The position numbers and the translations under genes are program-made. The notes beneath the pieces were generated by a model. The model did not search any database, was not told the origin of the DNA, and worked only from the letters and a program-made list of their open reading frames with translations. A stretch of 64,000 nucleotides of DNA from DASUPK01 sp963819715 (lineage in GTDB: Bacteria > Actinomycetota > Thermoleophilia > Solirubrobacterales > 70-9): contig CAWFXE010000006.1 of NCBI GenBank assembly GCA_963819715.1, positions 124,001-188,000 on the forward strand, in the 5' to 3' direction. Of this stretch, positions 6,345 through 16,326 are shown one piece after another. Positions within the stretch are counted from its first letter, which is position 1. Every line of letters begins with the position of its first letter.

Positions 6345-8985
6345 CTACGGCCCGGTGTACCCGTTCGAATAGCACGGCCTCGGGGTCGCCGCGGTGTTGC
6401 ACTGGCTGATCGTCCCGGTGGGCGAGAGCCAGGTTGAATCGTGGGTCACACCGTCGAGCGAGCGCCGCGGGTACGAGTGCGGGTCGCATCCGTACGTGCT
6501 CAGCGGGTTCGGCGGCAGGTTGAACGTCGGCGCCGGAGCGGTCCCGTGCCGCGTGGCGGGCGTCTCGTCCGTGCAGGTCTGGTCAGGCGTCCCCGCGAAA
6601 TCGAGCGGACCACCGTCGTAGTAGACCAGCGCTGCGTCCTCTCCGGGATCGTCTCCGAATGGGAAGGAGCCGATCGGCGTCAGGTCGAACATCGGAGTGC
6701 TCGACGACCAGTGCCGGCCCGCATCGAGCTCGGGAGTGTGGACCTGCGCGCCGATCGTCCGCGCCTCCACCTCGCCCGCCAGGTTCGAGACCTGATGGTC
6801 CCCGTACGCCAGCTGCAGCAGCACGTGATGCTCCGGCGTGTTCGGGAGCGGATCCGAGGTCATGTGCTGGGCGTAGCCGTTCGCCTCGCCGCGATCCCAG
6901 AGCAGCTGCATGAGCGACAGGATCAGCGGTCGCCTGTCGAGCCCCGGGTAGTTGAGCCAGAGGCCGACAAAGGGGTTGTCCAGGTACTCGCCGGAGTCCG
7001 AGCTCCGCGTCAGCAGGGTCGAGTAGTTCATCCCCGCCACGTTCAGCACCGACTGGGTCAGATCCGGCTCGAGCGCAGTTAGCGCCCCGCCCATGATCGC
7101 GCCCTGGCTGATGCCCTCCCAGTTGAGATGGCCCGGACCGGTCTGGAGCGCCGCCACCGCGGGGTTCCCGCCGACGCCATCCGGATCCAGCTGGAAGTTG
7201 ACGTTGCTGTCGAAGCCGCTCGACATCACCATCGCGCGGCCGAGGTAGATCATGTTCACGAACCCCTGCTGCATCCGGTCGGTCAACTTGGAGAAGTTGC
7301 TCAGATCGCCGAGCGCCGAAATGACAGTGGCAGCGTCGTCCGAGGAGAACCCGGCCCAGTTGGTCGCGCACCAGGTCGTGTTGGCGATGTTCGCCTCGCT
7401 GTTCGTGAACTTGATCATGTCGGAGACCTGCGTGTAGTCCCCGAGCAGCCCGTGGCCGAAGATGCCGCTCTGCGTCGGGTCCACGGTCGTCCCGCCGGTC
7501 ACCGCCGAGTCGGGGATCAGGCAGCGGAACCTGACGCCGGTCGTCGTCGAGTCCGGGTCGTCGGCCGTTCCGGTTCGGGTTGCGTTGACGTCCCCATTGG
7601 ACTGGTAGTTGAACGTGCCGCCGGGATGACAGTTCCCGTTGTTCATGTAGCAGGGGACGTTGGTGAGCTCCCCGTCGACCTCGCGCAGCGTGTGCGACGG
7701 GATACCCGCGTCACCCGAGTTCAGGACGCTGGTGACGTGGAACGTCGGCGCGGTTCCGTCGAGTGCGCCGTCGCCGGGGGTGTTGTCACCGAGCTGATGC
7801 AGCGCATCGTCGCGAATCGCGAGCGCTCGCCCGGCGAGGCTGTGCTCGCTTGCAACGGTGAAGTCCCAGGCGAGGTAGAGGGTGTTCCGGGCAACCGGAT
7901 CGGTTGCTCCGGCCAGCTGGGTGAACAGCTGCTCCACGTGCGGCCGGCGAGCCTCCACGGCGGGGTCGGAGCTGGCGATGTCGTCCCGGAAGACCCGGAA
8001 GGCCTCCGGCGCCGGCACCGCGTTGTTCGCGGCGTCCTTGATGTCGCGCAGTGCGACGATGTAGTGGTGCCCCTCGAGGAAGTTCTTGAGGGGACGGATG
8101 ATCAGGTTGACGTCCGTCGTATCGCCGGGCTGGTAATGGTTGGGGTTGGCGTCGAGCTCCGCGTAGATCGGCCACCGGTCCCCGGTCGAGGTGTCGATGA
8201 CCACGGCCGGGGCGTTCGTGCCCGCGTACTCGCCGGGATCGGTGATCGGCGCGAAGCCAGTGTTGTCGAAGGCCAGCTGGGTCTGGACAGCCGGGATCTT
8301 CACCGTGATGGCGCTGCCCGGGCTGAAGCCGTCGGCCCGATCGATGTCGGTCGGGTCGATCGGCACGCCGTTCTTGTTCGCGCGGCATCTGATCGGCCTG
8401 TAGGTCGAGTCGCCGACCCGTGGCAGTGGTCGCGTCCGCCTTCGTGAAGTAGTCGTTCGGGAACGGCTGCATGCAGATCGAGGGATCGAGCGGATCGCAT
8501 TTCGGTGGCTTCGAGCGACTCGACGGCTGACAGGCGGCGAGGTCCTTCACGAGCGACTGCGTCGCGCCCCCTCTTCTTGCCCTTCTTCTTTGCTTCTTCT
8601 TCGCTTGGGGCTGCCGTTCTTCTTCTTCTTCGACTTGGCGCTGAACCGTGCCCGGAGGCCGTCGACCGAGCAGCTTCCAAGAGTCGCCTTGCCGGATGTG
8701 GAGAGGGGAACGTTGAGGGTGTGCTTGCCGCGCTTCACCTTCTTCGAGCCGGTGACGGGCGTGGGGTTCCCGCCCTGGAGCGCGTCGACGACGACGCGCC
8801 CGCCCGGGCTCTTGACGCGGACGCTGACGGATCCCGCGTTGAGGATGTCCTGCTGCTGTGAGCTGAGAACGGAGACCTTCACCCGGCCCTTGCCCTTCTT
8901 CTTGCCGTCGGCGATGCCGACCAGCAGCCCGCCGACCGATCAGGGCGACGCATCCGACGATCACAAGCGAGTCCCTTCGCCTCAA
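6345..8985 (-). CDS. Secreted lipase-like alpha/beta hydrolase with N-terminal Ig-like domain (frame broken by indels)
   Basis: Read from TTG 8985 (Shine-Dalgarno AGGAGAA five bases away), the protein has a signal/anchor helix (SLVIVGCVALIGG), an Ig-like domain (SVSVRVKSPGGRVVVDALQG), a Lys/Arg-rich linker, and a large domain starting CDPLDPSICMQPFPNDYF. That start resembles bacterial virulence-factor lipase N-terminal regions. The nucleophile elbow GISQG (Gly-x-Ser-x-Gly, Ser codon 7107-7109) lies in a typical alpha/beta hydrolase context. It is probably an exported esterase/lipase of unknown substrate. Three single-base indels interrupt the frame: an extra base near 8932, one missing near 8612 in the Lys/Arg-coding run, and an extra base near 8385. 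I read these as sequence errors because each frame is well conserved in composition. Confidence 0.7.
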
Positions 8986-9208
8986 GACAATTCTCCTCTC
9001 ACCTATTTCCGAGTCCCTCCCCGCCGCATCCGGCAGCGAGTCCACTCCCTGAGGCGGAAGGTTTATCAGGTCGCCCGCGGATCCGCATCCGGGTTCACCG
9101 CCCTCGCAGGCATCTCGCCAACTAGTCGGTAACTGCCGGCGCTCCCCGGATGATTTAGTACCCGCAGCGGAGGGACCCGCCCACCGGTGGAGGAGAGGAG
9201 AGCATCGG

Positions 9209-10841
9209 ATGGATCTGCAGGCGTTCGAGGACTCCACGGCCCGACTTGGAGTCCCTGGAGGGCTCCCAGCGGCTGGGACGGCGCAGCTTCCTGATCGGCG
9301 CGCTGGCAACCGGCGCGGCGGTCACGGCGCCGGTCAACTACGCGGCCCTCGCCCGGAAGTCGCGGATCCCCGTCGCGAAGCACGCGAAGTTCGACCTCGG
9401 CGTCGCATCCGGCTTCCCGCGCCCCCGGGGCATCGAGCTCTGGACCCGTCTCGGCGAGATCAAGCGAACGTCCAAGCTGAGCGTCGTCGTCGCCAAGGAC
9501 AGGAAGTTCAAGAACGTCGTGCTCGAGAAGGACGTCACCGCCCGCAAGGAGCGTGACTTCACCGCCCGCACGTTCGTCAAGGGCCTGAAACCCGATCACC
9601 GGTACTTCTACCGGTTCGTCACCAAGGATTCGAAGTCTCCCGTCGGCCGCTTCAAGACCGCCCCTCCGCTGAAGTCGAACAAGCCGATCAGGATCGCCTT
9701 CTACTCCTGCCAGCACTACGAGGCTGGCTTCTTCAACGCGCAACGCGCGATCGCCAACGAGCCCGACCTGGACCTCGTCCTCTGCCTCGGCGACTACATC
9801 TACGAGTACTCGGACAACCAGGGAGTCCGCCTCGACCGCACCGGCAACAACCACGACGGCGACACCCAGCTCCTCACCGAGTACTGGGAGAAGTACCGCC
9901 TCTACAAGTCCGACAAGGACCTGCAGGCGATGCACGCGGCTCATCCCTTCCTCTCGGTCTGGGACGACCACGAGGTGGAGGACAACTACGCCGACGGCCA
10001 GCCGAGCTCGAATCAGAACGATCCCTCCAAGACCCAGCTGAAGGACTACCCGCGCCGCGTCCCCTTCGCACAGCGCGAGGCCAACGGTCATCAGTCCTTC
10101 TTCAACTACATGCCGCGATCCCGCTTCAAGGGCGACCGCGACCGGGTCTACGAGGAGTACCGGCTCGGGAAGCTCGTCGACCTCCTGATGACCGACGAGC
10201 GGCAGTACCGCGACCGGCAGCCCTGCGACGACGAGCAGCTCGACCTGGCCGGGTGTCCCACGGCGGATGATCCCCGGACCATGCTCGGCGCCCGTCAGCT
10301 CGACTGGTTCAAGAGCCGCCTGGTGGGCGCGCCGACAACCTGGAAGGTCTGGGCGACCGAGCTGATGGTGATGGCGACTCGCGTCGCGCCCGGGGTACCG
10401 GCGCAGGTGGACGCCTGGGACGGCTACGGCTACGAGCGCAAGCAGATCCTCGACCACATCCTCGGCAACAATGTTCAAAACGTGGTGGCGCTCACCGGCG
10501 ACATCCACACTTTCTTCGCCGGAACGGCCTACACCACAGGTGACCAGGCCACCGGTCGAGCGGCGTTCCCCGAGTTCGTGGGCGGCTCTGCCACCTCGCT
10601 TGGGCTTCCGGAGTCAACGAATCTGAGTCCCAGCACGCTGGCGCTGCTGGCCGCCGTCAACCCCCACATCAAGTTCTACGACTTCGTCAACCGCGGCTAC
10701 GGGGTGATCGAGATCGGCCCGACCGAGGCGGTCTGCGAGCTGAAGAAGGTCGATGCCACGACAGCGGGAGCGGCAACGCCGACGACGATCGCGAAGTTCC
10801 GCGCCCCCCTCGGCGCCCGGATTCCGGAGCAGATCGCCTAG
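9209..10841 (+). CDS. phoD: Tat-exported PhoD-type alkaline phosphatase/phosphodiesterase
   Basis: The N-terminus carries a twin-arginine signal (GRRSFLIGALATGAAV). It is followed by the PhoD N-domain (FDLGVASGFPRPRGIELWTR) and the metallophosphatase domain with FYSCQHY, LCLGDYIYEY, WDDHEVEDNY and TGDIHTFFAG, whose Asp, His and Asn residues bind the Fe/Ca centre. It would release phosphate from phosphodiesters or monoesters outside the cell. The frame with the signal begins at TTG 9246, but a strong Shine-Dalgarno (GGAGGAGAGGAG) precedes ATG 9209 in another frame. Removing one base near 9245-9250 joins them, so I take 9209 as the start with a one-base insertion. The lipase-like gene is divergent across a 223-base gap. 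Confidence 0.88.
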
Positions 10842-10916
10842 GACCGCAACTTCCCGGGCCGCTCGTGTTTTCACGGTCCGGCAACATCTGATTAGATGCC
10901 GCAGCCAGAGGAGAAG

Positions 10917-12824
10917 ATGGGAGCCAGGAGGGCAACACGTCGAGGCAATCTGGCGATCGCGATCGCGATCGCCGCCATCGCCGTGCTCGTTCCGGCCTTC
11001 GCGCTCGCCCATGTCGAGCGCGCCTCTTATTGGCCTAACCCGGGACCCGACAAGCACGTCAAGCCGGCGGCCGGAGGAAAGGTGCCCGCCGTCCGCAAGC
11101 TCTCCAGCGCCCTGAACAAGAAGCTGACTGGCACCACACGCGTCGTCTGCCAGCAGGTCCCCAGCAAGAAGGTGCGGAAGCACGGCACCCGCAAGCAGCT
11201 CTCCAAGAACAAGTCGATCAGGGCGCTGAACAAGGACCTGAAGACGGCCAGGAAGTCCGGCTACGCGCTTCGAGCCTCCCAGCCGCCGATCCGGATCAGC
11301 AAGAGGAAGGCCAAGAACGTCCGGAAGGTCAACCTCAAATTGCTCAGGCTGTGCAAATACAAGAGCATCCAGGACGCAGTCAACGCTTCCGGTAACAACG
11401 ACCGCGTCGAGATCATGCCCGGCCTCTACACCGAGCCGAAGTCGCGGGCCAAGCCCACCAATGACCCCGCCTGCAGCCAGTACAAGATCACCAACGACAA
11501 GAGCCAGGCCAACGCAGTCTCATACGCCTACCAGTTCAAGTGCCCGAACGACCAGAACCTGATCGCGGTCCTCGGGCGGGGGCTGACCAATACCCCGGTG
11601 CCAAACCCGCCGCTACTGGACCGGCACAACATTCCCGACGCGGGCAAATGCATTCGCTGCAACCTCCAGATCCAGGGCACCGGCATGTCGCCGGATGACG
11701 TCACGATCGATGCCGGCCGCGTCGAGTCCGGAGACGAGGGACCGATCGGAGCGGTCAAGGACGTCGGCATCCGCGCCGACCGGGCCGACGGCTTCGTCGT
11801 GGACAACCTCAAGGTCCGTCACGCCCGGGAGCACGACATCTACGTGATCGAGACCGACGGCTCGCACCTCGACCGGTTCAAGGTTCCCTACGCAGGCGAA
11901 TACGGGGTCCTCACGTTCGTCGCGGACCATTCACTGATCGAGAACTGCGATGCCTGGGGCAGCGGGGATTCCGGTCTCTACCCAGGTGCCAGCGCGGATC
12001 TCGGTGAGGCCGTGCCGCCGAACCAGCGCCGCTACGGAACCGAGCTCCGCAATTGCGACATGCACCACAACACCCTGGGGTATTCCGGAACCGACGGCAA
12101 CTCCGTCTGGCTGCACGACAACAACTTCTACGACAACTCGGAGGGCTTCTCGACCGACGTCTTCACCGCCCCTGGCCACCCCGGGTTCCCGCAGGACTCC
12201 GATCTGCTCGAGCACAACAACTTCTGGAACAACAACTTCAACACCTATCTGCCGCCGTGCGCGGACGGCCAGAAGCCCGGCCCGAACGGCCCGAACCAGG
12301 GTTGCTCGGATGTCGTCCCGACGGAGCCGGTTCCTGTCGGGACGGGGATGTGGATCGCAGGTGGCAACGCGAACGTGATCCGCAACAACCACTTCTGGGA
12401 TAACTGGCGACGAGGCACGATGCTGTTCGCCGTTCCGGATCAGTTCGCATGCGGCGACGCCAAGAACCAGGTGCCCGGCTGCAATCCGACTCCGGGCGTA
12501 TCGAACACCTCGTACCGCAACCGCTTCCACAACAACACAATGGGCGTGGCACCGAACGGGAGCGTTCAGCCGAACGGCGTGGACTTCTGGTGGGACCAGG
12601 GCGGCATCATCATCAGCCCGGCCAACAGCGGCAACTGCTGGTACGACAACACCGGCACCGACGGCACCGCCGGGAGCGTCACCACCGATCCGAATGGAGG
12701 CCTGCCTTCCGACTGCAACAACAGCCCACTGCCCGGCAACATCGTCCAGGCGACGGAGCTGCTGACCTGCAGCGAGATCGGCCAGGTCGGGTGCGACTGG
12801 TTCACCACGCCGCCGAAGCCTTAG
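10917..12824 (+). CDS. Secreted right-handed parallel beta-helix repeat protein
   Basis: The 635-residue protein has a signal peptide (NLAIAIAIAAIAVLVPAFALAH), a Lys-rich linker (residues 25-140), and then a run of beta-helix coils. The coils are visible as repeated short strands with N-rich turns: VDNLKVRHAREHDIYV, HSLIENCDAWGSGDSGLYP, LRNCDMHHNTLGYSG, WLHDNNFYDNSEGF and ANVIRNNHFWDN. Such folds occur in pectate lyase-like enzymes and in surface adhesins; no catalytic set is clear. I place the start at ATG 10917 because AGAGGAGAAG precedes it; ATG 10896 is in frame but has no ribosome-binding site. It is 75 bases after phoD on the same strand. Confidence 0.72.
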   Translation: MGARRATRRGNLAIAIAIAAIAVLVPAFALAHVERASYWPNPGPDKHVKPAAGGKVPAVRKLSSALNKKLTGTTRVVCQQVPSKKVRKHGTRKQLSKNKSIRALNKDLKTARKSGYALRASQPPIRISKRKAKNVRKVNLKLLRLCKYKSIQDAVNASGNNDRVEIMPGLYTEPKSRAKPTNDPACSQYKITNDKSQANAVSYAYQFKCPNDQNLIAVLGRGLTNTPVPNPPLLDRHNIPDAGKCIRCNLQIQGTGMSPDDVTIDAGRVESGDEGPIGAVKDVGIRADRADGFVVDNLKVRHAREHDIYVIETDGSHLDRFKVPYAGEYGVLTFVADHSLIENCDAWGSGDSGLYPGASADLGEAVPPNQRRYGTELRNCDMHHNTLGYSGTDGNSVWLHDNNFYDNSEGFSTDVFTAPGHPGFPQDSDLLEHNNFWNNNFNTYLPPCADGQKPGPNGPNQGCSDVVPTEPVPVGTGMWIAGGNANVIRNNHFWDNWRRGTMLFAVPDQFACGDAKNQVPGCNPTPGVSNTSYRNRFHNNTMGVAPNGSVQPNGVDFWWDQGGIIISPANSGNCWYDNTGTDGTAGSVTTDPNGGLPSDCNNSPLPGNIVQATELLTCSEIGQVGCDWFTTPPKP

Positions 12825-12833
12825 CTTTTCGCG

Positions 12834-13208
12834 GTGAGGACCTTCCGGATTGTGGCAGTGACCGCGTTGGCCAGCGCGGCTCTGGCAGGCTGCGGCTCCG
12901 GCTCCTCGACCCAACCCCAGATCGACGTCGGTCCCAACGTCGGAGAGCCGATCGCGCTGGCCGACTGCAATGACTGGAATCAGGCCAACACCGAGCAGCG
13001 GCTCGGGACCATCAGCGACCTCAAGGACTTCGCGGGCGGTCCAGTCGTCGGCAACAACGCAAGCTCTCCGTCCGGGACCGGTGCCGTCCTCGACGACAAG
13101 AAGGCCTACGACCTGTTCGAGAACTACTGCAAGGAGCCCTTCGCCCGCGCCTTCAGGCTCTACAAGCTCTACGAGCGTGCGGCGGCCTTCGCCGGGTACC
13201 ACCAATAG
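12834..13208 (+). CDS. Small putative lipoprotein, unknown function
   Basis: The 124-residue protein starts at GTG 12834, nine bases after the beta-helix gene. It has a lipoprotein signal peptide (RIVAVTALASAALAGC) with lipobox LAGC and a Gly/Ser linker. A mature part follows, with CNDWNQAN and ENYCKEPFARAFRLYKLYERAAAFAGY, two cysteines that may pair. The tight spacing suggests co-transcription with the beta-helix gene. I do not recognise the family. Confidence 0.6.
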   Translation: MRTFRIVAVTALASAALAGCGSGSSTQPQIDVGPNVGEPIALADCNDWNQANTEQRLGTISDLKDFAGGPVVGNNASSPSGTGAVLDDKKAYDLFENYCKEPFARAFRLYKLYERAAAFAGYHQ

Positions 13209-13396
13209 GGGAATGCGCGGATCAAGACCGCGCAAACTACGGGTTGACTTACCGAGGCCGGGTGGGAGGATGCCGCGGTCGTCGACGCGTCCCAGCGTCG
13301 ACGTCGTCCGGTAAATCTGGTTTCGCCCGGCTGTGTGGCCGGAGGAGGACTCGATGTTCGGGAGGGCATGCCTATTCCCAAGGGCGCGACGTCCGC

Positions 13397-14385
13397 GTGC
13401 CCAAAACCGCAGTGCGGCTGACGGCTCTGTGCGTACACGCCGTGGCCGGGCTGTTCGCCACCTCGGCGTCCGCGAGCGCCGCGGTGGTCTACGACAACAT
13501 TCCAACCCCGCTGCCGGCCAACCTGCCGAGTCAGCCGTTCCAGGCGCAGCAGACGGGCCAGTACGGCGGCCAGGTTTAGCTCGCCGGCACGCAGCGTCAA
13601 GACCCGACCATCACGGTGATGATGAGCAGTTGGACTTGTGAACGCGATCCGGCGGCCACCTGCACCACGACCCCGGCGCACGTTCTCGCATCCCATCACG
13701 TTGAATCTCTACGGGGTGCTTCCGAATGGTCAGCCGGGAAGCCTGATCGCGTCGGTGACGCGACGTTCAACATCCCGTTCCGGCCCAGCGAGTCAGCTGT
13801 CTGTGGGGATAGGCGGTGGAGCCCCGACGACACGGCCGCGAGCTGTGTCAGCGGTTTCGGCAACACCATCCAGTTCAACCTCGCGGGCCGGGGCGTCAGC
13901 CTGCCCGACCGGGTGATCATCGCTCTCGCCTACGACACGCAAAGCTACGGCGAGCATCCGATCGGGACGGACGGTCCGTACAACTCGCTCAACGTGGCGC
14001 TCTTCGGCGCGCCCACGGTGGGGTCACTGCCACGCCCGGACGACGGGTATTGGGACAGCCAGACCCCGGGCAATTATTGCGATGGCGGTACCGGGGGTGT
14101 CGGACCGTTCCGGCTCGATGCGGGCTGCTGGAACACCGGCGCGCCCGATTTCGTGCCGTATCAGCCGGCCGTCCGAGTGGATGCGACCACGACGACCGGG
14201 CCGCAGGGCCCGGCCGGCCCGGCAGGTTCGACGGGAGCCACTGGCGCGACCGGACCGTCGGGCGGAGTGCTCGGAGCGGTCGCGCACTCGAAGAAGTGCA
14301 AGAAGAAGAGCAAGAAGAAGAGCAAAAGAAGAGCAAGAAGAAGAGCAAGGCCGCCGCGGCCAAGAAGTGCAAGAAGAAGCACTAG
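13397..14385 (+). pseudogene. Exported protein with collagen-like repeat and Lys/Cys-rich tail (interrupted frame)
   Basis: From GTG 13397 the protein has a signal peptide (VAGLFATSASASA), a beta-rich domain (VVYDNIP...LAGTQRQDPTITVMMSSW ... VSLPDRVIIALAYDT), a Gly-x-y run (GPQGPAGPAGSTGATGATGP) and a C-terminus of alternating KKCKKKSKKK. The frame is broken by an in-frame TAG at 13577-13579 and by single-base shifts near 13680, 13768 and 14325. All segments stay similar in style, so this is either a recent pseudogene or an intact gene with sequence errors; the nonsense codon favours the first slightly. The 188 bases before it hold TTGACT at 13243 but no clear -10. Confidence 0.5.
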
Positions 14386-14406
14386 TCCGGCCGTAAGCGA
14401 AGAATC

Positions 14407-14451
14407 AGCGACGCCGGGGTTCCCCAGCGGGCCCGGCGTCGCTATTCTTTT
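14407..14451 (+). terminator. Rho-independent terminator
   Basis: AGCGACGCCGGG pairs exactly with CCCGGCGTCGCT (14432-14443) and is followed by ATTCTTTT. It separates the exported-protein island from the rpmG-secE operon. A second GC-rich stretch with seven T (14482-14488) follows. Confidence 0.85.
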
Positions 14452-14529
14452 GGAGCTACCTCGGGCCTGGGGCCGGGGGTTTTTTTCTGTCCGGCCACGA
14501 AGGCCCAGCACCGACGAAGTTGAGGAGAC

Positions 14530-14691
14530 ATGGCCTCTGATGTTCGAATCGGCGTAACGCTCGCCTGTGAGGAGTGCAAGCGCCGCAACTACGAGACGAA
14601 CAAGTCACGGCGCAACACGCCGGACCGGATCGAGATCCGGAAGTTCTGTCGTTGGTGCGGGCGGCACACTCCACATAAGGAGACGCGCTAA
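14530..14691 (+). CDS. rpmG: 50S ribosomal protein L33, zinc-ribbon type
   Basis: The 53-residue protein retains both CxxC pairs (C13/C16 and C40/C43) of the zinc-binding (C+) form of L33. It binds near the ribosomal E site. A TGAGGAGA Shine-Dalgarno precedes ATG 14530. It opens the secE-nusG-rplK operon, the usual actinobacterial position, eight bases ahead of secE. Confidence 0.93.
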   Translation: MASDVRIGVTLACEECKRRNYETNKSRRNTPDRIEIRKFCRWCGRHTPHKETR

Positions 14692-14699
14692 GCGTCGAG

Positions 14700-15344
14700 A
14701 TGGCGAAGACGAGGGCACAACGCAAGGCCGAGCGGCGCCGTCGCCAGGAGGCCGAGCAGCGAGGCCAGCAGCCTGGCCGCAGCGACGCTGAGCGCGAGCA
14801 GGAGGGCCGCGCGCAGGAGGCGACCCGCGAGGGAGTCTCGGGCGAGGTCGCCGAGGCCGAGGCGATCATCGAGACCGGCGCGCACACCGAGGACTACGGA
14901 GAACACACCGTCGATCCAGAGGTGAAGGACGAGGTCGAGGGCCGCGGTTCGCCCGTTCCCGGAGTCGTTCCCGCCCCGGTGCAGCCCGAGACGGAGGTCG
15001 CGCCCCCCGCTCCATCGCGAGCGGACGTCGGGCGCACCGAGGATGGCGCAGCCGCCGAGCCGAAGGAGAGCCGGCGCGACCGCCGCCAGCGCGAGAAGGA
15101 CGAGCGGCGGAAGGCTCGCGCCAAGGAACTTCAGAAGGGCCAGGCCGAGAAGGCCGAGAAGCGCCGCGGCCCGATCATCGGCTTCCTGCTTTCCTGTTGG
15201 GCCGAGCTCAAGCGGGTGCAGTGGCCGGACCGGGACACGTTGGTTCAGGCTTCGGCCGTGACTTTCATCTTCGTCGCGGTCATGGCGGCCTACCTGGGCG
15301 CCCTCGACGGCGCCTTCAACTGGCTCATCAAACAGATCATCTAA
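14700..15344 (+). CDS. secE: Preprotein translocase subunit SecE with long charged N-terminal extension
   Basis: Only the last 60 or so residues match SecE (FLLSCWAELKRVQWPDRDTL followed by the single transmembrane helix near residues 185-207). SecE clamps SecY in the membrane channel. The preceding ~145 residues are very rich in Arg, Glu, Ala and Gln, and the total of 214 residues is two to three times the common length. The ATG at 14700 follows rpmG closely. An internal start could give a shorter protein, but no better ribosome-binding site is visible and the frame is open with consistent composition. Confidence 0.9.
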   Translation: MAKTRAQRKAERRRRQEAEQRGQQPGRSDAEREQEGRAQEATREGVSGEVAEAEAIIETGAHTEDYGEHTVDPEVKDEVEGRGSPVPGVVPAPVQPETEVAPPAPSRADVGRTEDGAAAEPKESRRDRRQREKDERRKARAKELQKGQAEKAEKRRGPIIGFLLSCWAELKRVQWPDRDTLVQASAVTFIFVAVMAAYLGALDGAFNWLIKQII

Positions 15345-15360
15345 AGACGGGAATCAGACG

Positions 15361-15882
15361 ATGTTTCGCTGGTACGTGATCAACACCTACTCGGGTCACG
15401 AGAACAAGGTCAAGCAGAACCTCGAGCACCGGGTCCACACCATGGGCCAGGAGCGCAACGTGCGCCAGGTCGTCGTTCCCACCGAGCAGATCTCGGAGAT
15501 GAAGGACGGCCAGAAGATCCAGACCGAGAAGCGCACGATGCCCGGCTACGTCCTGGTCAACATGGAGATGACGGACGATGCCTGGGGCCTCGTCAAGAAC
15601 ACCCCCGGCGTGACGGGCTTCGTCGGCTCGCGCAACAAGCCGATCCCGCTCTCCAAGGTCGAGGTCGACCGCCTGCTCCATCGCGAGACCGCGGAGCGCC
15701 CGCGCACCCGCGCACAGTTCTCCATCGGAGAGTCCGTCAAGGTGATCTCCGGCCCACTCGCGGACTTCTCCGGCGAGATCGCCGAGATCAACGAGGACGC
15801 CGCCAAGCTCAAGGTCCTCGTCTCCATCTTCGGCCGCGAGACTCCGGTCGAGGTCAACTACGACCAGGTCAAGAAGATCTAA
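15361..15882 (+). CDS. nusG: Transcription termination/antitermination protein NusG
   Basis: The 173-residue protein starts MFRWYVINTYSGHENKVK, has the NGN domain with RTMPGYVLVNMEM, NTPGVTGFVG and KPIPLSK, and ends with a KOW domain (VKVISGPLADFSGEIAEI...VNYDQVKKI). It binds the RNA polymerase clamp and links elongation to Rho or ribosomes. It lies between secE and rplK as in most bacteria. Confidence 0.96.
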   Translation: MFRWYVINTYSGHENKVKQNLEHRVHTMGQERNVRQVVVPTEQISEMKDGQKIQTEKRTMPGYVLVNMEMTDDAWGLVKNTPGVTGFVGSRNKPIPLSKVEVDRLLHRETAERPRTRAQFSIGESVKVISGPLADFSGEIAEINEDAAKLKVLVSIFGRETPVEVNYDQVKKI

Positions 15883-15893
15883 CTTCCCACTCC

Positions 15894-16326
15894 ATGGCCA
15901 AGAAGGTCCTCACCCAGATCAAGCTGCAGATCCCAGCCGGCGCCGCGAACCCCGCGCCGCCGGTCGGCCCTGCCCTCGGTCAGCACGGCGTCAACATCAT
16001 GGAGTTCTGCAAGGCGTTCAACGCGCAGACCCAGCAGGACGCCGGCACGATCATTCCCGGTTGAGATCACGGTCTACGAGGACCGCTCCTTCGACTTCAT
16101 CACCAAGACGCCGCCCGCCGCGGTTCTGATCAAGGAGATGGCCGGGATCGACAAGGGGTCGGGCGAGCCGCATTCGGAGAAGGTCGGCTCGATCACCGTC
16201 GACCAGGCCCGCCAGATCGCCGAGCGCAAGATGCCCGACCTGAATGCCAACGACCTCGACGCCGCGACGAAGATCATCGCCGGCACCGCCCGCTCGATGG
16301 GCGTCACGGTGGAGGGGCTCTACTGA
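15894..16326 (+). CDS. rplK: 50S ribosomal protein L11 (one-base frameshift)
   Basis: The start AKKVLTQIKLQIPAGAANP and the second part, EITVYEDRSFDFITKTPPAA onward to RSMGVTVEGLY, are L11. They are in different frames. Removing one C from CCC at 16056-16058 restores the expected IIPVEIT and joins them. L11 forms the GTPase-associated centre with 23S rRNA. Its stop overlaps the ATG of rplA by one base. The frameshift in an essential gene is most likely a sequence error. Confidence 0.92.

Noticed and set aside
10950..10976. GCGATCGC repeats resembling the cyanobacterial HIP1 palindrome
   Set aside because: They encode the Ala-Ile repeat of a signal peptide and are confined to this spot.
14186..14385. 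Collagen-like and lysine repeats as a separate mobile repeat
   Set aside because: They are in frame with the preceding exported-protein domain and fit a normal low-complexity tail.
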